A stretch of 64,000 nucleotides of DNA from Pseudomonadota bacterium (GCA_023388175.1 JAEWGT010000011.1:496001-560000); one strand, 5' to 3'; shown: positions 17,374 through 27,484, counted from the first letter of the stretch. Program-made: numbers and translations. Notes: generated from the letters alone by a model not told the origin.

Positions 17374-18239
17374 CTGGCGCCGTCGATGACCACGTCCAGA
17401 CCCAGATCCAGCGGCTTGGCGCCCATGGTGATCTGGCTGGTGGAAATGTAGTCGACGCCGGTCTCCCCGATCAAGCGCACCCGATCCAGCTTCACGCCGC
17501 CCGAGGCTTCGAGCTTCGCCCGCCCGGCATTGAGCGCCACGGCCTGGCGCAGGGTATCATTGTCCATGTTGTCGAGCAGCACGATCCGCGCGCCGGCCGC
17601 CAGCGCTTCTTCGAGTTCGGCCAGCGTCGTCACCTCGATCTCGATGGCGACCAGATGGCCCGCAAACGCTTCCGCCGCCTTGTAGGCCGCCGTAACGCTG
17701 CCAGCGACCGCAATGTGATTGTCCTTGATCAGGATGGCGTCGTTCAGCGCATAGCGATGGTTGGCGCCGCCCCCGCAACGCACGGCATATTTCTCGAATG
17801 CCCTGAGGCCGGGCGTCGTCTTGCGCGTGTCGCAGATGCGCGCGCCCGTGCCCTCGACGGCATCGGCATAAATCCGCGTCAGGCTCGCAATGCCGCTGAG
17901 ATGATTGAGGAAATTGAGCGCCACCCGTTCGCCCGACATGACCAGCCGCGCCGGTCCCGACACGTCCGCGACAATGCCACCCGCCGCGATCCTGTCGCCG
18001 TCATTCACCTTTGGCTCGAAGCGTACGCCCTCGCCCACCAGCCGAAATGCGGCCGCGGCCAGATCGAGCCCGGCAATGATACCGGGTTCGCGCGCCGAAA
18101 GTGTTGCGGTCGCAATGGCATTTGGTGCCAGCGTCGCCTGGCTTGTCAGGTCGCCCGCCAGCCCCAGATCTTCCTCCAGCGCGGCGGCTACGGCCCGCTC
18201 GACGAGGAGACGCGGCAACTGGGCAGGCAGGGCGATCAT
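17370..18239 (-). CDS. nadC: Nicotinate-nucleotide pyrophosphorylase (carboxylating)
   Basis: A 289-residue quinolinate phosphoribosyltransferase that makes nicotinate mononucleotide from quinolinate and PRPP in NAD synthesis. Family motifs are LNFLNHLSGIA, RKTTPGLRAFEKYAVRCGGG, HRYALNDAILIKDNH and EIEVTTLAELEEAL. Length is typical. nadA and nadB are not beside it; instead cysQ follows with a four-base overlap. Confidence 0.94.
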   Translation of the reverse strand: MIALPAQLPRLLVERAVAAALEEDLGLAGDLTSQATLAPNAIATATLSAREPGIIAGLDLAAAAFRLVGEGVRFEPKVNDGDRIAAGGIVADVSGPARLVMSGERVALNFLNHLSGIASLTRIYADAVEGTGARICDTRKTTPGLRAFEKYAVRCGGGANHRYALNDAILIKDNHIAVAGSVTAAYKAAEAFAGHLVAIEIEVTTLAELEEALAAGARIVLLDNMDNDTLRQAVALNAGRAKLEASGGVKLDRVRLIGETGVDYISTSQITMGAKPLDLGLDVVIDGAR

Positions 18240-18334
18240 GGCGGCTCACCAATCGTGAAATGATGCCGGTGCTTTACGCTGCACTACCGGCGCTGGCAAC
18301 CGCAGCCAGGGGCAAGGATTTGCCGCGAATGGGC

Positions 18335-19120
18335 CTATCGCAACAAACTCTGCCCCCCATCGATCCAGACGGGCGAGCCCGTCACATGCCGCGCTGCGTC
18401 TGAACAAAGGAACAGGATCACATCGGCAACATCTTTCGCCTTGCCGGGTTCGCCCCCTGTCAGCGGAATATCGCCGTCCGGAAAATCAACCGGCACTTCC
18501 GTCAGATGCGTGTCGCGCCGCTCGGTATTGTCGTCGATCCGGCTTTCGATCGCACCGGGACAAACGGCATTCACCCGGATCTTCCGTGAACCCAGTTCCA
18601 GCGCCAGTTGCTGAACCATGGCCAATTGGCCCGCCTTGGTGGCCGAATAGGCGCTCGCGCCCGGCGAGGTGAAGGTGCGCGTACCATTTATCGACGAAAC
18701 CACGACGATTGCGCCGCCGCCCGCCTTTTCGAGTTCGGGAATTGTATGATGCAGCGTGAGATAAGTGCCCCTGAGATTGACCGAAATGGTCTGGTCCCAC
18801 TCCTCCGGCGTCATGCGCTCGATCGGCGCCCAGACGCCGTTGATCCCAGCATTGGCGACAACGATGTCCAGCTTCCCGAAGCGCTCGACCGCCTTTGAGA
18901 CAAGGGTCTTCATCTCTGCGTCGACGGTTATGTCCGCAGTTGCGGCCATGGCCGTTCCGCCGGCTTTTTCGATCTCGCTGGCGGTGGCTTCAACCTCATC
19001 TGCGGTTCGACTCATCGCCACCACGGCAGCGCCTGCCCTGGCCAGGGCCATTGCCGTCGCCTTGCCGATACCCGACCCCGCGCCGGTCACCAGTGCCACT
19101 TTGCCATCCAGTAAAGCCAT
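18335..19120 (-). CDS. SDR-family oxidoreductase
   Basis: A 261-residue classical short-chain dehydrogenase. The cofactor motif is TGAGSGIGKA, the structural motif VVANAG, the catalytic pair YSATK with Ser in VVSSINGTRTF, and the C-terminus SPVWIDGGQSLLR. The Arg in MSRTADE after beta-2 suggests NADP(H). ATG at 19120 is chosen because GGAG lies 8 bases upstream; a longer frame to 19150 lacks support. The substrate is unknown. Confidence 0.88.
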   Translation of the reverse strand: MALLDGKVALVTGAGSGIGKATAMALARAGAAVVAMSRTADEVEATASEIEKAGGTAMAATADITVDAEMKTLVSKAVERFGKLDIVVANAGINGVWAPIERMTPEEWDQTISVNLRGTYLTLHHTIPELEKAGGGAIVVVSSINGTRTFTSPGASAYSATKAGQLAMVQQLALELGSRKIRVNAVCPGAIESRIDDNTERRDTHLTEVPVDFPDGDIPLTGGEPGKAKDVADVILFLCSDAARHVTGSPVWIDGGQSLLR

Positions 19121-19193
19121 TGCCCGCTCTCCATGTTGCTCAAGGCGCAACGCAGAAAGCGGGCAATGGTTGAGTAGAAAGCGCTGATTGGCC

Positions 19194-20462
19194 TTAGTAT
19201 TTCGGACCCAGCTCGTCCCCCTCGATAATCGCGCGGGTCAGGCTGCCGCTTGGAGGATAGAGCGGAATGAGGCAGGCCTGGAGCGCATGGTAGATATCGG
19301 GCTTGCCGATAAACAACCGCGAAGTCGGGGTGAGATCCTCCTTGAGCTCGCTCGTCCAGCCGCCGCGCGCATGGTCGATGATATGGTTTTCGGCAAAATC
19401 CCAGAGCTTGCGATACCAGTGCTGGTAATAGGTGTCCTTGTCGTAGGCGCCGATAAAGGCCGCCGCGCCGATGGCTTCGGCCACCGGCCACCACAGCTTT
19501 TCGCGCATGATCGGCTGGTTGTTCCAGTCCAGCGTGTAGAACAGCCCGCCATGGGTCTTGTCCCAGCCCAGTTCGATGGCGTTGCGGAACAGGCCCCGCG
19601 CCGCCTCCGTCATCCAGCCATGTTCCTTGCGGCCCAGTACGAAAAGCTGGAACAGCAGGCGCGACCATTCCAGCGCATGGCCAGGCGTCGTGCCGGATGG
19701 GCGGAACATTTCCGAGCCGGCAAAATCCCGGTCGAGCGTCCAGTCCTCGTGGAAGTGCTCGCCGACGCGATGATCGAGCTTGATCGCATTGCGGCGGATG
19801 ATCAGGTCGGCGATCTTGGTCGCCTTTACGATATATTCGTCCTTGCCGGTGGCCTCATAGGCCGCCATCAGCGCCTCGGTGAGGTGCATATTGGAATTCT
19901 GCCCGCGATAGGTGCTGATCTGCCCCCAGTCATTGGCGAATTCCTCGCGCACCGCGCCCACTTTCTTGTCCCAGAAGCGGGTTTCGATCACTTCGGTCGC
20001 GTCCGCGATGACCTGGTCGGCGAGCGGGTGGTTCACCAGCTTGGCGCTCGATCCGGCCAGCAACACGAAGGCATGCCCGTAGGCCTGCTTGCTGGCATCG
20101 ACATAGCCATTGTCATCCAGCGACCAGACATAGCCGCCATGGCGCGCGTCACGATGCTTGGCCCACAGGTAGCGCATGCCATGGTCGATCACCTCGTCCG
20201 AGCCGGGACGTCCGAGCAGGCTGCCGATCACGGCGCAGTGGATCAGGCGCGTGGTGACGTGAATTTGCCGCGTGGCATTGTCGCTTTGCAGCGGCGCGCC
20301 ATCGTCGCTGAGTTCGTAGAACCCGCCCTTGGGATTGATCGAGGCGGATTCGAAGAAATCGAACAGGTTATTGGCCTGCCGCATCAGATACTGCCGGTGG
20401 AACGGGCGGCTTTGCCACGGCGCGGCGTTGGTCTTGGGCAAGGCGAATTCAGCGTGGCTCAT
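19194..20462 (-). CDS. AGE-family sugar isomerase/epimerase
   Basis: A 422-residue (alpha/alpha)6-barrel protein of the N-acylglucosamine 2-epimerase family, which also holds mannose isomerases and the sulfoquinovose isomerase YihS. Catalytic-type stretches are MHLTEALMAAYEAT, TPGHALEWSRLL (the HxxEW motif) and EKLWWPVAEAIGA. The N-terminal RQIHVTTRLIHC and the overall layout resemble mannose/aldose isomerases more than GlcNAc epimerase. The start ATG at 20462 has GGGAG 9 bases upstream. It sits alone between the SDR gene and fbp. Confidence 0.85.
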   Translation of the reverse strand: MSHAEFALPKTNAAPWQSRPFHRQYLMRQANNLFDFFESASINPKGGFYELSDDGAPLQSDNATRQIHVTTRLIHCAVIGSLLGRPGSDEVIDHGMRYLWAKHRDARHGGYVWSLDDNGYVDASKQAYGHAFVLLAGSSAKLVNHPLADQVIADATEVIETRFWDKKVGAVREEFANDWGQISTYRGQNSNMHLTEALMAAYEATGKDEYIVKATKIADLIIRRNAIKLDHRVGEHFHEDWTLDRDFAGSEMFRPSGTTPGHALEWSRLLFQLFVLGRKEHGWMTEAARGLFRNAIELGWDKTHGGLFYTLDWNNQPIMREKLWWPVAEAIGAAAFIGAYDKDTYYQHWYRKLWDFAENHIIDHARGGWTSELKEDLTPTSRLFIGKPDIYHALQACLIPLYPPSGSLTRAIIEGDELGPKY

Positions 20463-20564
20463 CGTGGCTCCCATCCGGTAAGGACGCTCCGGCTTTGTCG
20501 GAAGCGTTCTAGCCAATGGGTGAGAACGTTGCAAATGCTCTCAATGGGCTGGCTCAGCCCAAGC

Positions 20565-21512
20565 CTAGGCCTTCGCGTACCAGTTCTCCACCCGCTTGAC
20601 TTCGTCCGCCGAGCCCAAGATCACCGGAACGCGCTGGTGAATATCGGCCGGCTCCACGTCCAATATGCCTTGCTGCCCGGTCGTGGACCTACCGCCAGCG
20701 CCTTCCACCAGCCATGCCATGGGATTGGCCTCGTAAAGCAGCCGCAACCGTCCGCCCTTGCTGACGGTTTCGCTGTCGAGCGGATAGAGAAAGATGCCCC
20801 CGCGCATCAGGATACGGTGAATGTCGGCCACCATCGAGCCGACCCAGCGCATATTGTAGCGCTTTCCGGCCACCCCGGTTTCGCCGGCAACATTTTCGGC
20901 GACGTAGCCGCGCGTGGCCGCGTCCCAGAACCGCTCCCGCGCTGTATTGATGGCAAATTCGCCAGAGGCTTCGGGCACTGTCGCTGCCGCGACCGTGAGC
21001 AGCCATTGCCCGCTATCGGCCAGCGTGAACACGCTTGTCGTGCCCGTGATCCGCACCACAAGGCTCGTCGCCGGACCGTAGGCGACATAGCCGGCCGCCA
21101 ATTGCGCCTTGCCCTTCTGCAACGGCCCGCCCTCGACCGGCAGAATGGAAAATATCGTGCCCACGGTGACATTTACGTCGAGATTTGAAGACCCATCCAG
21201 TGGATCGGTGGCGACAATCACCGAACCCTGACTCGACAATTCAACCGCTTCATCCAGCTCTTCCGAAACCAGAATCGATACAGCCGGGTTTTCCCGTAAG
21301 TGATTCAAAACAATATCGTTCGAGATCACATCGAGCGCCTTTTGCGCCTCGCCCTGCACGTTGGTTGCTCCGGCAAGGCCGGTTTGTCCTTCAATGGCCG
21401 CCGAGCGCAATACGGCAGCGATTTCGGCACCCGCTGCCGCCATTGACGCAATCACATCGGCGAGCTTGCGGTCGGCAGTCTCGGCGGCAAGCCATTGGGT
21501 CAGGTCGGTCAT
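20565..21512 (-). CDS. fbp: Fructose-1,6-bisphosphatase, class I
   Basis: A 315-residue gluconeogenic enzyme converting fructose 1,6-bisphosphate to fructose 6-phosphate. The metal site is DPLDGSSNLDVNVTVGTIFS, and the class I signature GGRLRLLYEANPMAWL lies near the C-terminus. The start at 21512 has AAGGAG 8 bases upstream. A short GGGCT/AGCCC hairpin at 20546-20560 follows the stop and may help termination. Confidence 0.94.
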   Translation of the reverse strand: MTDLTQWLAAETADRKLADVIASMAAAGAEIAAVLRSAAIEGQTGLAGATNVQGEAQKALDVISNDIVLNHLRENPAVSILVSEELDEAVELSSQGSVIVATDPLDGSSNLDVNVTVGTIFSILPVEGGPLQKGKAQLAAGYVAYGPATSLVVRITGTTSVFTLADSGQWLLTVAAATVPEASGEFAINTARERFWDAATRGYVAENVAGETGVAGKRYNMRWVGSMVADIHRILMRGGIFLYPLDSETVSKGGRLRLLYEANPMAWLVEGAGGRSTTGQQGILDVEPADIHQRVPVILGSADEVKRVENWYAKA

Positions 21513-21585
21513 GTCGGGCTCCTTCTCGATCCCTCCACATTTCCCAACTGGCGCAACCATACAAGGCAGACTTTCGGTTAGGCCG

Positions 21586-24500
21586 TCAGCTCTCCCGCGC
21601 CAGATCGGTCAAAAGACCGGCGGCCACGCTGAGCCGCGCTACCGTGAGTCCGCCCTCGGTGAGCATTTTTACCGAGGCGACAGTGCGCGCCACCTCTATC
21701 GAGCGCTGCGCGATCAGGTCATCCACCGATCCTGCTGCAAGTGCATCGGCGGTGAGGTCACGCAGGGCGCGCATGACATTGGCCATGGCCCGGTCCAGCG
21801 CCATGCGCTCGAAGCGGTCGCTCAACACGATGGCGCGCCCGCCGTCGATGATGCGGAACAGGTCGAACAGGTTGGCCACGCCGAAATAGGCGCGGGCCGT
21901 CCGTTCCAGGTCCGCCCCTGTCCGCTCCGCAACGAGAACTATGTCGCTGCTATGCCCAAGGAATGGCAATTCGCCCACGAGCTTTGCCAGGCCTTCGGGA
22001 ACATTCTGGCTGATCAGCCCGCTGACCCGATCCGATAGTGCCGCGCTCTGCTCTTCCGGCAGCAGACCCTTGGCCTTGCGCAATTGCCTTGCGCCGTCGC
22101 CATGGCGTTCGATCAGCCCGGCAAGGCCTTCGCGGATCTGGGCATTACGCAGGAACCACAAGGTCTGCTGCATCAGCAGTGCTTCCACCTCGGCGTAAAG
22201 GCTCAATTGCACCGCGCCCGGAACCTTGCCGTCCAGCGCGTCGATCTCTGCATAAAGCGCGCTCAGCCCAAAGGAATCGCGCACGGCGGCAAAAGCCAGC
22301 GCCACCTCGCCGGGGCTGGCGCTGGTCGCCGCCGTCAGTTCGGAGACGAAGGCCGGACCACCGCGATTGATCATCGCATTGGTCAGCACGGTGGCGATGA
22401 TTTCCCGCCGCAGCCGATGCGCCTCGATTGCGGCCGGATAGGTTTTGTGCAGCGTTTCGGGGAAATAGCGGAACAACTCGACGGCCAGATAAGGATCATC
22501 GATTGCCGTGCCTGCCAGCAGATCATCGAACAAGGTCAGCTTGGCATAGGCTAGAATAACCGCCAGTTCAGGCCGCGTGAGCGCCTTGCCTTCCGCCACC
22601 CGTTGATCGAGCACGGCGTCGCTGGGCAGGAACTCCACCGCCCGGTCGAGCAGGCCGCGTGTTTCAAGCTCTTCGATCAACACCCGATGGTCGGGCAGCT
22701 CTGCAAGGCCCGCCCGCTCGGCCAGAGAAAGCGCCAGCGTCTGCAGGTAGTTGTTGCGCAGGCAAAGCGCAGCGACCTCGTCTGTCATGCTGGCAAGAAA
22801 ACCATTGCGCGCCGCCATGTCGAGTTCACCCGAGGCCACCACCGGCGCCAGCGCGATCTTGATGTTCACCTCGAGGTCCGAGGAGTTGACGCCCGCCGAA
22901 TTGTCGATGGCATCGGTGTCGATGCGCCCGCCTTTCAGTGCATAGGCGATGCGCCCGCGCTGGGTCGCACCCAGATTGGCGCCTTCACCCACCACTTTTG
23001 CCCGGACCTGTTCGCCAATGACGCGGATCGCATCATTGGCACGGTCACCCACCGCCGCGTCGTCCTCGTCTGCCGCCTTGATATAGGTGCCGATGCCGCC
23101 GAACCACAAAAGGTCCACCGGCGCGGTCAATATGGCTTTCATCACCTCGCTGGGCGTAGCGCTCTCCTTGCTGACGCCCAGCAGCGCCCTGATTTCAGCG
23201 CTGAGTGGTATGGATTTCAGCGCCCGCGAAAACACCCCGCCGCCCTGCGAGATAAGGGTCTTGTCATAATCCTGCCAGCTTGATCGGGGCAGGGCGAACA
23301 GCCTCTGCCGCTCGGCGAAGCTCGTTGCCGCGTCCGGCGCGGGATCGATGAAGATATCGCGGTGGTCGAAGGCCGCAACCAGCCGGATCTGGCGGGACAA
23401 CAACATGCCGTTGCCGAACACGTCCCCGCTCATGTCGCCGACGCCCGCCACGGTGAATGGCTCGCTTTGAATATCGCGGTCCATTTCCCGGAAATGTCGC
23501 TTCACCGCTTCCCAGCCGCCGCGCGCGGTGATGGCCATTTTCTTGTGGTCATAGCCTGCCGATCCGCCCGAAGCGAAAGCGTCGCCCAGCCAGAAGCCGC
23601 GTGCGATGGCAATGGAATTGGCGAGGTCGGAAAAGCTGGCCGTTCCCTTGTCTGCCGCCACGACGAGATAGGGATCGTCGCCGTCACGCCGCACCAGATT
23701 TTCGGGCGGCACAACGACGCCCTCGACCAGATTGTCGGTGACATCGAGCAGCGCGCCGATGAAGATTTTGTAGCTCTCGGTGCCTTCCGCCATGAAGGCA
23801 TCGCGCGGCATGCCCGCCGAAAGGCGCTTCGGCACGAAGCCGCCCTTGGCGCCAACCGGCACGATCACCGCATTCTTGACCTGCTGCGCTTTCACCAGTC
23901 CCAGCACTTCGGTGCGGAAATCTTCGGGCCGGTCCGACCAGCGAAGGCCGCCGCGCGCGATGCCGCCAAAGCGCAGGTGAATGCCTTCGACACGCGGCGA
24001 ATAGACCGAGATTTCACGATAGGGGCGGGGCTCGGCCATGCCGTCGATCTTGTGGCTGTCGAACTTGATCGCCAGCGCCGGGGGCCTTGCGCCGCGTTTA
24101 TCGCGTTGCCAGCCATTGGTGCGCAGCGAGGCTTCGATCAGGTTCTGGAAACGGCGGACGATATTGTCCTCATCCAGAGAGGAAATGGCCTCAAGCTCCG
24201 CCGCTATGGTGGCCCGCGCCGCTTCTGCCTTTTGAGCGCCATCGCTGAGCGCCGGACGGTGCAGCGCCTCGAACAGGGCCACCAGCGCCACCGCGGCCAC
24301 GCGCTGCGTCACCAGTACCCGCGCCAGATAGCGCTGCGAATAGGAAACGCCGATCTGCCGGAGATAGCGCGACAGCGCCCGCAGGAGGGCTGCCTCGTTC
24401 CAGTCCAGCCCGGCCAGCGTCACCAGGCTGTTAAGCTGGTCGCTCTCTGCCTGTCCGCGCCACACGGCCGCCAGACCCGCCTCAATGGGGGTGGCGCGCG

Positions 24501-26250
24501 CCAGTACCGCATCCGCGTCTTCCTCGCCCACATCCAGCACCATGTCGTGCAGATAGCGTTCGACCCCGTCGCGCGGCATCAGGATATAGGTGCGCTCATC
24601 GATGACGCGGAAGCCGAAGGCTTCGAGCACCGGCACGCGATCACTGAGAGGAATTGCGGTGCCTTCGTGATAGACCCTCAGGCTCAGCCCGCCAGGCGAT
24701 CCCGCGCCCAGCCGCAATCCGATGCCATCTTCCTCCAGCCCTTCAAAGATCCTGATGTCTTCCAGCGCATCCTGAACGCCATTGCGGCTCTGATAGGCCA
24801 GTGAAAACGCCTGCCGCCAGTCGCTGATCCGGCCCGGCTCTTCAGCCGCTGCCGCCAGCATGTCGGAAAAGTCGCGGGTCAGCGCCTCGACGCCTGCCTC
24901 CAGCTCCTGCCGTTCGGGCCGTGGCGTGGCCCCGCCATTGCGCCCGATAATCACATGCAGACGCACCAGTTCGCCTTCGGGAAAGTGCGGATAGAAGGCC
25001 GAGACCCGCCCGTCATAGACTTCGGCAAGATAGCGGGTGATCCGCGCGCGGACCGCACCGTCATAACGGTCGCGCGGCACGTAAACGAGAATGGAGGCGA
25101 AATTGTCGAACCTGTCGATACGCGGCAGGACCCGCACGCGCGGCCGGTCATAGAGCCCGGCAATGGCATGGGCGAATTCGGCCAATTGCCCGGTTTCGAT
25201 CTGGAAAAGCTCGTCGCGGGGATAGGAATCGAGTGCCCCGAGCAGCGTGCGTCCCGCATGGCCCAGCGGATCGAAACCCGAACGGCGCATCACATCGGCG
25301 ATCTTGCGGCGAATGACCGGAACATCGGTATGCGGCACGGCCAGGGCTTGCGCGGTAAACAGTCCGACCACCCGCAATTCGCCGTTTGCCGCGCCATCGG
25401 CACCAAACAGTTTGATGCCCACATAGTCCATATGCGCCCGCCTGTGGACCCGCGCCCGCACATTGGCCTTGGTCACCAGCAACGGTTCACTGCTCTGCGC
25501 GAAGGCGACCAGCTGCGGGGTGCTGTCCACATAATCTGCGCCGCTGCGCACCACCTTGACGCTGTCGTCGCGCATGATGCCCAGCCCCGACCCCGGCACC
25601 TGTTTCAGCGCCGCGCCATCCAGCCGATATTCCCGCAGCCCGAGAAAGGTGAAGTTGTGAGCGATCAGCCAGTCGAGAAAATGTAGCGCCTCGTCACGCT
25701 GCGCCGAAGATGCACCGCGCAGACCGGAGGCGCTGCCCTGCACCCGCTCCAGCATCGGTTGCCAGTCCTCATTGGCCAGAGCCACATCCTGCAAAGTGGC
25801 GGTCAGTTCAGCGACCAGCGCCTCGATCCCGGCGACCGGATCGCTGTGGATATGCAACACGCTCACGGCCTGGCCGCCCGCGGCACTGACTTCACCCCGC
25901 GCCACATGCACGACCGGATGCGCGAATAACTGGATCACCCCGCCCATCGTGCGCAGAGCCGCCAGCGCGCTATCGACGATGAAGGCCATGTCCGGGCAGA
26001 TGATGTCGAGCACCAGCGGATCGCCCGGCGCCGCGGGCGGCGTGGCGTAAATCCGGGTTTTTTCCGGCGGCCCGGAGAGCAGCCGTTCATGGCTCTGCCG
26101 CAGGCTTTCCACCAGCGTCCGGGGGTCTTGCCGGGAAAGATCGTCAGGGTCGATGGCCGAGATGGCCTCTACCAGAAAGCGCCGCAGGCTCTCGTTGGTC
26201 CCCGCTGCGTCAATTGCCGTCTTGAACCGCGTCTCACCTGCATTCGCCAT
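21586..26250 (-). CDS. NAD-specific glutamate dehydrogenase, large (GDH-180-like)
   Basis: A 1554-residue enzyme of the large bacterial NAD-GDH class, which deaminates glutamate to 2-oxoglutarate. ACT-like regulatory segments fill the N-terminal half. The catalytic domain begins near residue 720. Markers are GGIARGGLRWSDRPEDFRTE, VPVGAKGGFVPKRL, GGSAGYDHKKMAITARGGW, GVGDMSGDVFGNGMLLS and NSAGVNSSDLEVNIKI. The start at 26250 was chosen over 26274 because AGGGGGA lies 8 bases upstream. Residue numbering is approximate. It is monocistronic, 73 bp upstream of fbp. Confidence 0.95.
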   Translation of the reverse strand: MANAGETRFKTAIDAAGTNESLRRFLVEAISAIDPDDLSRQDPRTLVESLRQSHERLLSGPPEKTRIYATPPAAPGDPLVLDIICPDMAFIVDSALAALRTMGGVIQLFAHPVVHVARGEVSAAGGQAVSVLHIHSDPVAGIEALVAELTATLQDVALANEDWQPMLERVQGSASGLRGASSAQRDEALHFLDWLIAHNFTFLGLREYRLDGAALKQVPGSGLGIMRDDSVKVVRSGADYVDSTPQLVAFAQSSEPLLVTKANVRARVHRRAHMDYVGIKLFGADGAANGELRVVGLFTAQALAVPHTDVPVIRRKIADVMRRSGFDPLGHAGRTLLGALDSYPRDELFQIETGQLAEFAHAIAGLYDRPRVRVLPRIDRFDNFASILVYVPRDRYDGAVRARITRYLAEVYDGRVSAFYPHFPEGELVRLHVIIGRNGGATPRPERQELEAGVEALTRDFSDMLAAAAEEPGRISDWRQAFSLAYQSRNGVQDALEDIRIFEGLEEDGIGLRLGAGSPGGLSLRVYHEGTAIPLSDRVPVLEAFGFRVIDERTYILMPRDGVERYLHDMVLDVGEEDADAVLARATPIEAGLAAVWRGQAESDQLNSLVTLAGLDWNEAALLRALSRYLRQIGVSYSQRYLARVLVTQRVAAVALVALFEALHRPALSDGAQKAEAARATIAAELEAISSLDEDNIVRRFQNLIEASLRTNGWQRDKRGARPPALAIKFDSHKIDGMAEPRPYREISVYSPRVEGIHLRFGGIARGGLRWSDRPEDFRTEVLGLVKAQQVKNAVIVPVGAKGGFVPKRLSAGMPRDAFMAEGTESYKIFIGALLDVTDNLVEGVVVPPENLVRRDGDDPYLVVAADKGTASFSDLANSIAIARGFWLGDAFASGGSAGYDHKKMAITARGGWEAVKRHFREMDRDIQSEPFTVAGVGDMSGDVFGNGMLLSRQIRLVAAFDHRDIFIDPAPDAATSFAERQRLFALPRSSWQDYDKTLISQGGGVFSRALKSIPLSAEIRALLGVSKESATPSEVMKAILTAPVDLLWFGGIGTYIKAADEDDAAVGDRANDAIRVIGEQVRAKVVGEGANLGATQRGRIAYALKGGRIDTDAIDNSAGVNSSDLEVNIKIALAPVVASGELDMAARNGFLASMTDEVAALCLRNNYLQTLALSLAERAGLAELPDHRVLIEELETRGLLDRAVEFLPSDAVLDQRVAEGKALTRPELAVILAYAKLTLFDDLLAGTAIDDPYLAVELFRYFPETLHKTYPAAIEAHRLRREIIATVLTNAMINRGGPAFVSELTAATSASPGEVALAFAAVRDSFGLSALYAEIDALDGKVPGAVQLSLYAEVEALLMQQTLWFLRNAQIREGLAGLIERHGDGARQLRKAKGLLPEEQSAALSDRVSGLISQNVPEGLAKLVGELPFLGHSSDIVLVAERTGADLERTARAYFGVANLFDLFRIIDGGRAIVLSDRFERMALDRAMANVMRALRDLTADALAAGSVDDLIAQRSIEVARTVASVKMLTEGGLTVARLSVAAGLLTDLARES

Positions 26251-26454
26251 GCCGTCCCCCTGAATCGCGGGCACAGTCTAGGCCGGGACAAGTGGCAAAG
26301 TCACTTCATCCGCAAGCGCCGCAGCACAGGGGGAAAGGGCATGCTGTTTCACAAAGCCGACACAATCCGCCAAAGCATTTCAGCGCATCCAAGGGTAAGG
26401 AATTGTTTACCTCTTGTTAAAGTCGATCAGTGTGGTAGTCTTTGATCGGTCCCC
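26251..26454. other. Intergenic region upstream of glutamate dehydrogenase and the 36-aa gene
   Basis: No convincing gene. It must hold the divergent promoters of the glutamate dehydrogenase gene (minus strand) and the small gene at 26455 (plus strand). TTTA-N7-TTAA at 26406-26420 is one base from the full CtrA half-site pair TTAA-N7-TTAA. It lies 35 bp before the small gene. Confidence 0.35.
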
Positions 26455-26565
26455 ATGCAGGTGCATTTCATGCCCAAGCTGTCCCAATACGTATCCTACG
26501 CCGCGCTCGCCGCCGCGCTTATTCTCGGCTTCGTGGTCACCGCTCATGCCGGTGCGATTTTCTAG
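26455..26565 (+). CDS. Small membrane or exported protein (36 aa)
   Basis: A short frame of 36 residues: a charged start (MPKLSQ after an optional MQVHF), then a hydrophobic stretch AALAAALILGFVVTAHA, then AGAIF and a TAG stop. It looks like a signal peptide or single-pass membrane peptide; AHA-G would fit a signal-peptidase site but leave only a few residues. ATG at 26455 or 26470 may be the start. The 3' end stops 13 bp before the convergent DUF6894 gene. Function unknown; its expression is inferred, not shown. Confidence 0.5.
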   Translation: MQVHFMPKLSQYVSYAALAAALILGFVVTAHAGAIF

Positions 26566-26577
26566 GCACTTCCTGGC

Positions 26578-26856
26578 TTAGTGAATTCGGGCCGGCTCCA
26601 CTGGGGTTGCAGGACCCGGGCCGACCTTTGGCCCCGCCCAGAACACCACATAGAGCAGGTCATGGCCTGATGCGTCGGTGATTTCTATGGAGCGCGGCGC
26701 GTTCATTTCTCCGCCATCGCCTGCCACACGGTCAATGATGGCCCGGCCCAGTTCCGCAGCCTTTTGCTCCGCCGCATCCAGATCCGCATGCTCGCTGCCG
26801 GCTTCGTCGCGGATCAGCCCGTCATCTGTGCGGTAGTGAAAATAATAGCGTGGCAT
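26578..26856 (-). CDS. DUF6894 family protein
   Basis: A 92-residue protein starting MPRYYFHYRTDDGLIRDEAGSE, the recognisable beginning of the DUF6894 family common in Hyphomicrobiales. A mid-part with AEQKAAELGRAII and EITDASGHDLLYVVFW follows. The function of the family is unknown. The start at 26856 has GGGGAA upstream. Confidence 0.8.
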   Translation of the reverse strand: MPRYYFHYRTDDGLIRDEAGSEHADLDAAEQKAAELGRAIIDRVAGDGGEMNAPRSIEITDASGHDLLYVVFWAGPKVGPGPATPVEPARIH

Positions 26857-26941
26857 ATGGTTCCCCGTTGGCCGGGATCAACGTCGGGACGGCGCAAAGG
26901 ATGCCGCCTGAATCGTCTTCACTGTGCCACTGGGGTGAAGG

Positions 26942-27484
26942 CTAGTCGACCCCGTGATAGCCATGCCGATGCCAGAGCAGGGGCTTTTTTGAGGTGTCTG
27001 TTTCCGCCTCGATCACCGCCCCGGCAAACAGCACATGCGTGCCCGTTTCCATCGCGCCGATGACGTCGCAATCGAGATTGGTGGCCGAGCCCTTAAGGTG
27101 CGGCTGGCCAGAGGGCCACGCCGCCCAGTCACCGATATCGAACCGGCGCTCCGCCGGCACGCGACCGGCAAAGGCGTCGGCGACCGCGTCCTGTCCCTCT
27201 GCCAGCGTGGCAAGGGAGAAGCAGCCGGTCTTGGCGATGATGTCGGCCAGCCGGCTGACAATATCGATGGAAATGAGAATAGCCGGCGGCTGCGCCGACA
27301 GCGACAATACCGAGGTGGCGGTCCGCCCCACGCGCTCATCGCCACGCCGCGCCGTCACCAGATGCACGCTTGAAGCAATGCCGGCCATGGCGGCGCGAAA
27401 CTCGGCGCTGCTCACTGTTTCGCGGCGCAGCGGCCGCAGGGCCATGGTATCGGGCAGATCAAAATCAGGCATAAGAATAGTCAT
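26942..27484 (-). CDS. Flavin reductase-like domain protein
   Basis: A 180-residue protein of the flavin reductase (RutF/HpaC) family, which passes reducing power from NAD(P)H to free FMN or FAD. Markers are FRAAMAGIASSVHLVTARR, GRTATSVLSLSAQPPAILISID and the C-terminal HRHGYHGV. In HpaC-type systems the partner is a flavin monooxygenase, but none is visible here. A 19-bp perfect palindrome lies 18 bp upstream of the start. Confidence 0.83.
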   Translation of the reverse strand: MTILMPDFDLPDTMALRPLRRETVSSAEFRAAMAGIASSVHLVTARRGDERVGRTATSVLSLSAQPPAILISIDIVSRLADIIAKTGCFSLATLAEGQDAVADAFAGRVPAERRFDIGDWAAWPSGQPHLKGSATNLDCDVIGAMETGTHVLFAGAVIEAETDTSKKPLLWHRHGYHGVD

